6,714 bases of DNA from Limousia pullorum (GTDB taxonomy: Bacteria > Bacillota > Clostridia > Oscillospirales > Acutalibacteraceae), in the NCBI GenBank assembly GCA_018714545.1, contig DVNG01000048.1:1-6714 (forward strand). The letters run 5' to 3'. The notes beneath the pieces are model-generated. The model searched no databases. It worked only from the letters and a program-made list of their open reading frames with translations, and was not told the origin of the DNA. Positions 1 through 6,306 of the stretch are shown one piece after another; the first letter of the stretch is position 1; the number at the start of each line of letters is the position of its first letter. Position numbers and translations under genes: made by a program.

Positions 1-83
1 CCGTCCTCTTTCAGTACAACAGTGTGATAATCCCCCGCCGCAAGGGAAATTATTTTCTTTTGTTTTTGTCCTTTCTTTCCCAT
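1..83 (-). CDS. N-terminal fragment of an ORF with an RCC1-like repeat, possibly started by IS-derived sequence (partial)
   Basis: An ORF starts with ATG at 83 and runs off the left edge after 27 codons. A GGAGGTG ribosome site lies about 10 nt upstream (minus-strand reading). The first ten residues (MGKKGQKQKK) are Lys/Gln-rich and resemble, from memory, the start of IS3-family OrfA transposases. The rest contains AAGDYHTVVLKEDG, which fits the consensus of RCC1-type propeller repeats (roughly a-a-G-d-x-H-t-x-x-L-k-x-D-G). It could be a propeller-repeat protein whose leader and start codon come from a mobile element, an in-frame fusion after an IS end, or an ordinary RCC1-repeat protein with a chance N-terminus. 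There is no signal peptide. The product cannot be decided from 27 residues. Confidence 0.5.
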   Translation of the reverse strand, partial: MGKKGQKQKKIISLAAGDYHTVVLKED

Positions 84-128
84 AAAAAATATGCACCTCC
101 ATATGTGTCTAACTTTTGGGGTGCATAT
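84..128 (-). terminator. 9-bp hairpin plus T-run; probable terminator of the tetR-RND operon, perhaps an IS end
   Basis: On the plus strand ATATGCACC (89-97) and GGTGCATAT (120-128) are perfect inverted repeats separated by 22 nt. Read on the minus strand, the hairpin is followed at once by six Ts (84-89, partly shared with the stem end), 29 nt after the RND stop codon. It therefore has the form of an intrinsic terminator, although the loop is long. The right arm also contains part of the GGAGGTG ribosome site of the next ORF, so transcripts reading in from the RND gene would partly hide that site. Confidence 0.5.
98..128 (-). mobile_element. Possible remnant of an IS3-type insertion-sequence end
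   Basis: The minus strand reads TGCACCCCAAAAGTTAGACA (126 down to 107), which resembles the terminal inverted repeats of IS3-family elements as I remember them (CCCC-A-A-GTTAGAC type). A ribosome site and an ORF beginning MGKKGQ follow, as in such elements, but the ORF then turns into an RCC1-like repeat instead of a transposase helix-turn-helix. No second end or target duplication can be seen because the window stops here. The call rests on resemblance only. Confidence 0.35.
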
Positions 129-157
129 CAAAATTATGAACCACGGTTTTTATCGTT

Positions 158-3100
158 TTAAATATTTTCTATCTCAAATTCCAAGTCCTCGTCCTTGACG
201 GCTTTTGGGGGCTTTTTATTCATAAGGTCGTACATTACAGGCACTATATACAGTGTCATAAATGTGGCGTATATGAGTCCGCCTATGCAGACTATTGCTA
301 CAGGCTGCATCATCTCAGAGCCTGTGCCTATTCCCAAAGCCATAACCGACAAGCCTAAAACTGTGGTAAGTGCTGTCATAAGAATAGGTCTCATTCTTAT
401 AACGCCTGCCTTTACAATGGCTTCTTTCTTTGTCATGCCCTCGTCGATTTGCAGTCTGTTTATGCAGTCGATAAGCACAATACCGTTGTTTACTATGATA
501 CCGCTGAGCATTACAAATCCCAAAAGGGACATAACGCTGACGTCGTTGCCGGTGATAAGCAGTGCCAAAAATCCTCCGGTGAACACAAGTGGAATTGTAA
601 ACATGACGATAAACGGCGACTTGAAGTTCTGGAACTGAGCAACCATTATAAGATAGATAAACACAATGGCAAGGGCAAGCATTTTAAGCACCTGCCATAC
701 AGCTTCCATAGTGGAAGCGTTTTCTCCGGAAATCTCATAGGAGAAGCCCGCAGGCATTTCAAAGCTTTCCATTTTGTTTTCAATCTCCGAGGCAACGTGG
801 CTTAAAATATAGCCATCCTTAACCTCTGCGGTCACTGTTACATATCTTCTCTGATTGTCTCTTGAAATTGAATCAGGTGTTGTCTGCTCTGATACGGAGG
901 CAACCTCAGTAAGCGGTATTTCTTTTTCCTCTCCGTCCATTTCTGTAACCGTCAATGTCATATTTGAGATATCCTCAGGAGTTGTGTTTTCCTTGTTCTC
1001 ATCAATTACAATAACGTCCAGGGCTGAACCGTCGCTGTTTTTAAGTGAGGTTGCGGTTTTTGACCAGCTAAGCTGTTCGTTTACTGCGGCGTAAACCTGA
1101 GCTACTGTCAATCCGTTTTCCGAGGCTTTTTCCTTGTCAACGGTGATTTTAATAACCGGTGTTGTTTCCTTTGTTCCGCTGTCAACCTCGCCTATTCCAT
1201 CTATCTGGGAAAGGGTTTTTGCAACGCTTTCGGCGGTCTGCTTCATTGTGTCCAAATCGTCGCCGTAAATGTTTACGGTAACGCCTGTTCCTCCCATAAT
1301 GGTTGACATAGAGGACATGGAAGAACCTCCGCTTACTGTTATTTCAGCATTTATATTTTCCAAATCCTTTTCAAGGCTTTTTGAAATCTCGGAGCTGTCC
1401 TTGGCGTATTCGTCCTTTAAAACTCCGTAGGCTGTTACACTTCCTGTGTTGTCGGAAGTTCCAGCCATTCCCATAACAGAACTCATGTTTCCTGCCATTG
1501 AAGCGGTTGTTTCAAACTGCGGATAGCTTTCCATAACATCCAAAATAGCCTGTGCCGTCTGCTCGGTGTCCTCATAGGAGCTGTCATAAGGCAAAGTTGC
1601 AGTTATTGAAATCTGGTTACTGCTCATGTCAGGCATAAAGCTGAAACCTCTTGCCAATGCGCCCACGGTGCTTCCCACCAAAAGCAAAAATGCGGCGAGC
1701 AGTGCAAGTCCCCTGTGACGCAGGGTAAACTGTATTGATTTTTCGTAACTCCTTAACGCCTTGTCGAACCACTTGTGCTCTTTTGTGGTTGTTTTCTTTA
1801 AAGCCGTACTGCTCAAAGCCGGAACAAGTGTCAAAGCCACAATCAAGCTTGCAAGCAGTGAATAGGCTATTGTAAGAGCCATATCCACAAAAAGCTGTTT
1901 TGTAATTCCCTGTACAAACACAATAGGCAGGAAAACACAAACCGTTGTGAGAGTTGATGAGGTTATGGCAGCCGCCATCTCCTTTGCTCCCTTTACAGCC
2001 GCCGCATGGGCAGGAACTCCCAAATTTCTCAGTCTGTAAATATTTTCAATTACAACAACCGAGTTATCAACCAGCATACCGACGCCTATTGCAAGTCCTG
2101 ACAGTGAAATCATATTAAGTGTAACTCCGCTGAAATACATAAGCACAATGGCAAAAATTACGCTTATAGGTATTGAAACTGCAATAACCAAGGTTGGCTT
2201 TACGTCTTTTAAGAAGAACAAAAGCACTATAATGGCAAAGACTGCGCCCAATATCATATTGTTTATAACGCCGTCTATAATCAGGTGAATATAATCGCCC
2301 TGACTCATAAGTGAAATAAATTCAAGTCCCGGATATTTCTCCGAAAGCTCTGTAAATCTTTCAGATATATTATCGGAAACATCGGCTGTGGCGTAGTTTG
2401 ACTGCTTTGTAAAGCTCAAAAGCACGCCGTCCGCTCCGTTTATCTTTGCAAAAATCTCGTCGGAATTATCCGTGATAAATACATCCGCCACATCGGAAAG
2501 CTTTATTGGGTCAAGACCCTCAATTCCCATATCGAAAAGCTGGAGATTTTCCATTTCCGTTATATCGGAGAACTCGTCGCCGACCCTCACAAGGTACTGT
2601 GTTCCCTCTGTGTCGTTTACATAGCCCGAGGGCATTGAAAAGTTCTGAGCTGTGAGAATTGAGGAAACCATATCCATTGTTATTGTTTCGCTTATGTCTG
2701 CACCATCAAGAGCCTGCTGTTCCTGCTGGTCAATTTCCGCAGAAGATGCGTCAAGCTGGCTTTTAGCCTGATTAAGCTGGTCAATAGTTGAATTGAGCTG
2801 GCTTTCCGCTCCGGAAATCTGGTTCTTTCCCGACTGAATTTGGGAATTAACATTGTTTTTCTGAGCTTCCAGCTCATCCTGTGCCTGCTGTAAGGAAACT
2901 TCCCCCTGCTCTGTAAGGGCAAGCTTATTCTGCAACTCCTTTTCCGCTGTATTCAGACTTTCTATCTGCTGTTCAAGGTATGTTGCAGCCTCGTCTATTG
3001 TATCTACTGAATATCCCAGCGGTTCCAATATAGCGTTTATCGCATCAAAGGTGCTGTCGATTTCCGCTATCTGATTTTTTATTTCGAGGGCTTCTTCGCT

Positions 3101-4075
3101 GTCACCTAAGCCCTCGCTTTCCAGCTTCTCAAGCTGTCCTGCCAGCGCATCTCTTGAAGCCAACAGCTCATCTTTTGATTCAACTATCTGCAATACCTGG
3201 GAATAAACTGCGTTTAAACTTTCTTTCTGACTTTCAATCTGGTTTATTCCCTCTATAAGCTGTAATTTAGCCTCTGCAAGTTCCTGAGATTTTGCGTCCA
3301 GCTCGCTTTCCGCCTGTGAAAGCTGTGACTGCGCCTCCTGCTCCTTTTGTTCAAGCTGTTCCTTGCTGTATACAAGCTCCTGCTGACCGCTTTGAGCCTG
3401 AGCAAGTCCGCTGTCTATCTCTGTTTTTGCGCTGTCTATTTCTTCTCTGGCTTCGTCAAACTTTCCCTCTATGGCGTCCTGTATCTTTTGGTTAACGCTG
3501 TCGATTTTTTCCTGAGAAATCACCACGTTTACGCCCTGTTCCAAAAGTCCCGATGCGCTCACCGAGGCGACGCCCTCAACACCCTCAAGGTTGTTCATTA
3601 TGCTGTCATTTATAAAGTTTGACAGCTCCGCCGTGTCCTTGCCCTCATAGCTTACCGCCGCAACAGTTACCGGAAGCATATTGGGGTTTATCTTCATAAG
3701 TATAGGAGTTGAAACCTCCTCCGGCCAATAGCCTTTTACCTTATCGATGTTTCCACGGATATCAACGGTTATGCTGTCCATGTTTGCATCTTCTGAAAAC
3801 TCCATCATAACCATTGAGTAGTTTTCGGAGGATGTGGAGGTTATATTTTTTATCTTATCCAATGTAGCTATGGATTGCTCCAGCGGCTTTGTCACAGTTG
3901 TTTCCACCTGCTCGGGGCTTGCTCCCGGGTAAGTTGTTATGACAACCGCATATGGAAAATCAAGGTTCGGAAGCAAATCCGGCGTCATCTCAAAATATGC
4001 GGTAAATCCCAAAACCAGCACAAGAATAACCGCCACAAAAACAGTAAGCGGCTTTTTTACACTGAATTTAACCAT
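158..4075 (-). CDS. RND-family efflux transporter (AcrB/SwrC-like) with a long coiled-coil insertion
   Basis: Proton-driven exporter of the resistance-nodulation-division superfamily in the cytoplasmic membrane; substrate unknown. The ATG at 4075 is chosen because GGGAGG sits 9 nt upstream; a GTG at 4096 would put that site inside the gene. The product is 1305 aa, against about 1050 for AcrB or SwrC. Order: TM1 (about 6-23), first porter half, coiled-coil insertion (about 188-458), rest of the porter and docking half, TM2-TM6 (603-754), TM7 (788-810), second porter half, TM8-TM12 (1125-1285), acidic tail. TM4 has GMLVDNSVVVIEN with D670 and N671 (AcrB D407/D408); TM10 has VNNGIVLID with N1196 where AcrB has K940; TM11 keeps R1229 (AcrB R971). 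The insertion is Gln/Glu/Ser/Leu-rich, lacks Cys and falls within the region matching AcrB's N-terminal docking subdomain. Met-rich stretches lie at 859-874 and 916-931. The start overlaps the TetR gene by 8 nt, so the two are probably co-transcribed and coupled. No adaptor or outer-membrane gene is present. Confidence 0.95.
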   Translation of the reverse strand: MVKFSVKKPLTVFVAVILVLVLGFTAYFEMTPDLLPNLDFPYAVVITTYPGASPEQVETTVTKPLEQSIATLDKIKNITSTSSENYSMVMMEFSEDANMDSITVDIRGNIDKVKGYWPEEVSTPILMKINPNMLPVTVAAVSYEGKDTAELSNFINDSIMNNLEGVEGVASVSASGLLEQGVNVVISQEKIDSVNQKIQDAIEGKFDEAREEIDSAKTEIDSGLAQAQSGQQELVYSKEQLEQKEQEAQSQLSQAESELDAKSQELAEAKLQLIEGINQIESQKESLNAVYSQVLQIVESKDELLASRDALAGQLEKLESEGLGDSEEALEIKNQIAEIDSTFDAINAILEPLGYSVDTIDEAATYLEQQIESLNTAEKELQNKLALTEQGEVSLQQAQDELEAQKNNVNSQIQSGKNQISGAESQLNSTIDQLNQAKSQLDASSAEIDQQEQQALDGADISETITMDMVSSILTAQNFSMPSGYVNDTEGTQYLVRVGDEFSDITEMENLQLFDMGIEGLDPIKLSDVADVFITDNSDEIFAKINGADGVLLSFTKQSNYATADVSDNISERFTELSEKYPGLEFISLMSQGDYIHLIIDGVINNMILGAVFAIIVLLFFLKDVKPTLVIAVSIPISVIFAIVLMYFSGVTLNMISLSGLAIGVGMLVDNSVVVIENIYRLRNLGVPAHAAAVKGAKEMAAAITSSTLTTVCVFLPIVFVQGITKQLFVDMALTIAYSLLASLIVALTLVPALSSTALKKTTTKEHKWFDKALRSYEKSIQFTLRHRGLALLAAFLLLVGSTVGALARGFSFMPDMSSNQISITATLPYDSSYEDTEQTAQAILDVMESYPQFETTASMAGNMSSVMGMAGTSDNTGSVTAYGVLKDEYAKDSSEISKSLEKDLENINAEITVSGGSSMSSMSTIMGGTGVTVNIYGDDLDTMKQTAESVAKTLSQIDGIGEVDSGTKETTPVIKITVDKEKASENGLTVAQVYAAVNEQLSWSKTATSLKNSDGSALDVIVIDENKENTTPEDISNMTLTVTEMDGEEKEIPLTEVASVSEQTTPDSISRDNQRRYVTVTAEVKDGYILSHVASEIENKMESFEMPAGFSYEISGENASTMEAVWQVLKMLALAIVFIYLIMVAQFQNFKSPFIVMFTIPLVFTGGFLALLITGNDVSVMSLLGFVMLSGIIVNNGIVLIDCINRLQIDEGMTKKEAIVKAGVIRMRPILMTALTTVLGLSVMALGIGTGSEMMQPVAIVCIGGLIYATFMTLYIVPVMYDLMNKKPPKAVKDEDLEFEIENI

Positions 4076-4685
4076 TAGGATTTTCCTCCCCGACACATTT
4101 TTTAATAAGATTTATTTTCATCTCAAGGGATTCTCCGACTTCCTTTATATCCTTTCCTCTTGCAAAAACGTCAAATATTGCGCCTCTCAACACCAAAAAC
4201 AGAATTTCTCTCAAGGCTTTAGATTCCTTTTGATCCATATTCTTCTGTGTTCTGTTCACTATCTCAGACAATTCCTGAAGCTTTTCCTTGCTAAGACAGG
4301 AAAAATACTCGCTTAAATCATCTCCGTTTGCCTTGATGTTGGCAAAAAGATTTTTATAAATTTCAAAATTATTTCCTCGCTGTACAAATTCCATTGTTCC
4401 GTTAAACATATCAATAGGAAGCTGAAAAACATTTTCTCCGCTTTCCTTCATTGAATTTGCAATGGTTTCATACATATGATTGGAAAATTCCCCGGTGACA
4501 ACGGTTATTAAGTCCATCTTATCGTCAAAGTACTGATAAAAACTGCCTCTGGAAATTTTAGCCCTTTGGATAATTCTGTTTATGGAGATTTTATCCACAG
4601 GATGATCCGCAAATTCCCTTTTTACTTCACGGATAATTCTGTCCCTTTTTTCCGTGGGAAGATTTAAAAAAGTTTTCTTTATCAT
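4068..4685 (-). CDS. TetR/AcrR-family transcriptional repressor, probable regulator of itself and the RND pump
   Basis: A one-domain regulator of 205 aa, normal for TetR proteins. The N-terminal DNA-binding domain is clear: a first helix after NLPTEKRDRIIREV, then the helix-turn-helix at about 33-53 (ISINRIIQRAKISRGSFYQYF), with the family's S-R-G-S-F-Y-x-Y-F signature. The C-terminal ligand/dimer part (about 70-205) is helical and not assignable; no ligand can be predicted. ATG 4685 is preferred over ATG 4739: it has AAGGCGGT (one mismatch to AAGGAGGT) 5 nt upstream, the protein then begins MIKKTFLNLPTEKR as relatives do, and 4739 would lie only a few bases after the predicted transcription start. 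Its stop overlaps the RND start (shared ATGGTTAA). The palindromes in its own leader imply autorepression; an exported or sensed compound presumably releases it. Confidence 0.93.
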   Translation of the reverse strand: MIKKTFLNLPTEKRDRIIREVKREFADHPVDKISINRIIQRAKISRGSFYQYFDDKMDLITVVTGEFSNHMYETIANSMKESGENVFQLPIDMFNGTMEFVQRGNNFEIYKNLFANIKANGDDLSEYFSCLSKEKLQELSEIVNRTQKNMDQKESKALREILFLVLRGAIFDVFARGKDIKEVGESLEMKINLIKKCVGEENPNG

Positions 4686-4714
4686 TATTGACCGCCTTTT
4701 CCCTTTTTCTACAT

Positions 4715-4746
4715 CATACGACAATCTGTCATATGACATTATGTCA
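4715..4746. promoter_or_regulatory. Two tandem palindromic operators, probable TetR binding sites
   Basis: Two 13-bp elements of the form TGACA-N3-TGTCA lie back to back. Site B (4734-4746) is perfect, TGACAT-T-ATGTCA. Site A (4719-4731) has one changed base, CGACA-ATC-TGTCA, and extends to 9-bp arms (4715-4723 and 4727-4735) with one mismatch. Their centres are 15 bp apart, and the junction itself makes a perfect 12-bp palindrome, TGTCATATGACA (4727-4738). Site B covers the predicted transcription start and A lies just downstream, so occupied sites would block initiation. Assignment to the adjacent TetR protein is inference. Confidence 0.75.
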
Positions 4747-4748
4747 CC

Positions 4749-4777
4749 ATTATAATATCACAGTTTATCCTTGTCAA
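4749..4777 (-). promoter_or_regulatory. Perfect SigA-type promoter of the tetR-RND operon
   Basis: On the minus strand, TTGACA (4777-4772) is followed by a 17-nt spacer and TATAAT (4754-4749), both hexamers perfect and the spacing ideal. Transcription should start near 4742. The -35 box lies only 6 nt beyond the ogt stop codon, so there is no terminator between ogt and this promoter, and read-through from ogt could add to tetR-RND expression. A promoter this strong next to a repressor gene fits a system kept off by its repressor. Confidence 0.9.
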
Positions 4778-4783
4778 CCCTCT

Positions 4784-5230
4784 TTAAAACTTTGCATTTT
4801 CCAAAGAAAGAAATTTTTCCTTTACATCTATTCCGCAGGCATAACCCGTAAGCTTGCCATTTTTCCCAACCACTCTGTGACATGGTATCAATATTATTAT
4901 GGGATTTTTGTTGCAGGCTAAACCCACCGCCCTGGCTCCTTTGGGACATCCCACAGCCTTGGCGATTTCTCCGTAGGTTCTAACCTCTCCGTAAGGGATT
5001 TTCAAAAGCTCATTCCAGACCTTTTTTTGAAACGGTGTGCCGTTAGGATTTAAAGGAATCGAAAAGCTTTTTCTTTCTCCGTTCATATATTCCCTAAGCT
5101 GTTTTTCCAGCTCTTTTTCCTTTTCATCCACAGGTTCATTGTTTTCTTCATTATTTCTAAAATATTTAAGCTCCGAAAGATATTCCCCCTCCCAGCAGGA
5201 ATAAAAATACCCGTATTCAGTTTTAATCAT
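4784..5230 (-). CDS. ogt: Methylated-DNA--protein-cysteine S-methyltransferase (O6-alkylguanine repair)
   Basis: Repairs O6-methylguanine (and O4-methylthymine) by moving the alkyl group to its own cysteine in a one-use reaction in the cytoplasm. The protein is 148 aa, slightly shorter than E. coli Ogt (171), with a short N-terminal domain (about 1-60) and the conserved methyltransferase domain from about 64. It shows FQKKVW, IPYGEVRTYGEIA, GARAVG with the base-flipping arginine R100, NKNPI and the active site IPCHRVVG with C117. ATG 5230 follows AAAGGTGAT by 4 nt; an upstream TTG at 5254 lies in the terminator and is rejected. It is not fused to an Ada regulator domain. A terminator ends only 14 nt upstream, so how it is transcribed is unclear. 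Downstream is the tetR promoter. Confidence 0.95.
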   Translation of the reverse strand: MIKTEYGYFYSCWEGEYLSELKYFRNNEENNEPVDEKEKELEKQLREYMNGERKSFSIPLNPNGTPFQKKVWNELLKIPYGEVRTYGEIAKAVGCPKGARAVGLACNKNPIIILIPCHRVVGKNGKLTGYACGIDVKEKFLSLENAKF

Positions 5231-5244
5231 TATTATCACCTTTC

Positions 5245-5290
5245 CAAAAAACAAAGAAACACAGACAGAAAAACTCTATCTATGTTTCTT
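5245..5290 (-). terminator. Intrinsic terminator after yfcE (16-bp stem, U-tract)
   Basis: Read on the minus strand, AAGAAACATAGATAGA pairs with TCTGTCTGTGTTTCTT over 16 bp with two G-U pairs (arms 5275-5290 and 5254-5269) around a 5-nt loop, followed by TTTGTTTTTT reaching 5245. It begins 7 nt past the yfcE stop. The stem is AU-rich but long and unbroken. Its T-tract ends next to the ogt ribosome site. Confidence 0.8.
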
Positions 5291-5297
5291 ACTTCAA

Positions 5298-5852
5298 TTA
5301 CAATCTAAATTCTTTTTCGATTTCTCCGAAGGAATCATCCTCCAAAGATTTCCACAGAAAAACTCCGTCCTCCAGCGTCATGTAGCTGTGGCGACTGTTT
5401 TCCTTTGGGATTGACACAGAACCCGGGTTAATATATGTGAAGGTTTCTGTTTCCACACATGCGGGAACGTGGGTGTGTCCGTGGAGAAGCACAGAACCTT
5501 TTTCAAGGTTTGGCTTGTTCTGCAAATTGAATTTATGACCGTGGGTTGCAAAAATCATTTTGCCTTTTTCGCACAGCAGGCAGTATTCCGCCAAAATCGG
5601 GAAATCAAGAACCATCTGGTCAACCTCTGTGTCGCAGTTTCCTCTTACGCAGAAAATTTTATCCTTGAGAGGGTTAAGCATTGCAATAACCTCTTTTGGA
5701 GCATAATTTTTCGGCAGGTCGTTTCTTGGGCCGTGATAGAGAATATCGCCCAGCAAAAGAATTTTATCCGCCTTTTCCATTTCAAAGGCCTTGAGCATTT
5801 TCTCACAGTAAAATGATGAGCCGTGTATATCCGATGCGATAAAATATTTCAT
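5298..5852 (-). CDS. yfcE: YfcE-type metallophosphoesterase (phosphodiesterase)
   Basis: A cytoplasmic calcineurin-fold phosphodiesterase with a two-metal centre; E. coli YfcE hydrolyses artificial phosphodiesters in vitro, and its natural substrate is not established as far as I know. The protein is 184 aa, the same length as E. coli YfcE, and co-linear with it as I remember it: ASDIHGS (D8, H10), LGDILYHGPRN (D36), VRGNCD (N72), THGHKF (H104), HGHTHVP (H126, H128) and NPGSVSIPK. All metal ligands expected for the fold are present. The start ATG at 5852 has GAGGT 6 nt upstream. It follows the tautomerase gene by 13 nt, so the two are almost certainly one transcript, ended by the hairpin just after its stop. 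Confidence 0.95.
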   Translation of the reverse strand: MKYFIASDIHGSSFYCEKMLKAFEMEKADKILLLGDILYHGPRNDLPKNYAPKEVIAMLNPLKDKIFCVRGNCDTEVDQMVLDFPILAEYCLLCEKGKMIFATHGHKFNLQNKPNLEKGSVLLHGHTHVPACVETETFTYINPGSVSIPKENSRHSYMTLEDGVFLWKSLEDDSFGEIEKEFRL

Positions 5853-5865
5853 AATTTTACCTCAA

Positions 5866-6213
5866 TCAGAAATTAGCGCCGTTGCTGCCCCAGTTGGCAA
5901 ATGCACTGTAATTTATATAAATCTTATTGCTTTCTATATTGAGCACATCTTTTAAAAGCTTTGAGATTGCCGGAGTGAGCTTATCCGCACCATCTCTGTT
6001 TACCTCGCTGCCGAAAAGCATAACCTGAACAAAGGCAATAGGTGTATCGTTCTTACCGCCAAACCAAAGACGGCAGTTATCCTCAAATCCCAGCATAAGT
6101 CTGCTTTCAGTTTTTCCCGGATAAAGCTCGATAAGCTTTCCCATCTCTGATTTAAGCTTAATTTCCTGTTCCTCTGTTATTGGAATATTTGTTTTTGTCT
6201 GAATATAAGGCAT
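5866..6213 (-). CDS. MIF-type tautomerase (phenylpyruvate tautomerase family)
   Basis: A 115-aa protein, the same length as human macrophage migration inhibitory factor, from the tautomerase superfamily that works as trimers with an N-terminal proline as catalytic base. The sequence starts MPYIQTKTNI, so removal of Met exposes Pro, which fixes the start at ATG 6213; GGGAGA lies 7 nt upstream. Other family marks are the Lys after Pro-Gly (K34, matching MIF Lys32), the FVQVMLFG strand and KIYINY near the C-terminus. The CxxC motif of human MIF is absent. The natural substrate in bacteria is unknown; keto-enol conversion of a phenylpyruvate-like compound is the family activity. It is the first gene of a probable operon with yfcE. 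Confidence 0.88.
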   Translation of the reverse strand: MPYIQTKTNIPITEEQEIKLKSEMGKLIELYPGKTESRLMLGFEDNCRLWFGGKNDTPIAFVQVMLFGSEVNRDGADKLTPAISKLLKDVLNIESNKIYINYSAFANWGSNGANF

Positions 6214-6271
6214 ATTTACATCTCCCTTTTCAAAGTAAAACTTCATATGACTTTAAAACCATATCAATAAG

Positions 6272-6300
6272 ATAATAACATATTCCACTTTTACTTACAA
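6272..6300 (-). promoter_or_regulatory. Probable SigA-type promoter of the tautomerase-yfcE operon
   Basis: On the minus strand TTGTAA (6300-6295, 4 of 6) is followed by a 17-nt spacer and TATTAT (6277-6272, 5 of 6), with a TGn extended -10 motif directly before it. Transcription would start near 6265, giving a leader of about 50 nt before the tautomerase ATG. It lies in the 114-nt gap after the DUF3793 gene. I see no clear operator. Confidence 0.6.
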
Positions 6301-6306
6301 CAAAAA

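Noticed and set aside
195..1094. Plus-strand ORFs at 195-638, 449-805 and 855-1094
   Set aside because: They lie opposite the RND gene, overlap one another in different frames, have no ribosome sites and resemble no family; the minus-strand frame has clear RND motifs.
1629..2922. Minus-strand ORFs at 1629-1940 and 2692-2922 in other frames of the RND gene
   Set aside because: Out-of-frame shadows; the second arises from the repetitive Gln/Glu codons of the coiled-coil segment.
2702..3514. The coiled-coil segment as a separate gene or a frameshifted fusion
   Set aside because: The frame is continuous, and porter-domain sequence matching AcrB resumes directly after it (AQNFSMPSG), so it is a true insertion.
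4076..4096. GTG at 4096 as start of the RND protein
   Set aside because: It would place the GGGAGG ribosome site inside the coding region; ATG 4075 gives MVKFSVKKP, the usual short stretch before TM1 in this family.
3292..4316. Plus-strand ORFs at 3292-3622 and 3875-4316
   Set aside because: Antisense to the RND and TetR genes, Arg/Lys/Cys-rich products without motifs or start signals.
4686..4739. ATG at 4739 as start of the TetR protein
   Set aside because: The predicted transcript begins near 4742, leaving no leader, and the extra 18 residues are encoded by the operator palindromes.
4758..4949. Minus-strand ORF overlapping the 3' end of ogt
   Set aside because: It overlaps the ogt active-site codons in another frame and covers the tetR promoter; no ribosome site.
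5469..5816. Plus-strand ORF of 115 codons opposite yfcE
   Set aside because: The minus strand encodes all YfcE metal-binding motifs there; the plus-strand product matches nothing.
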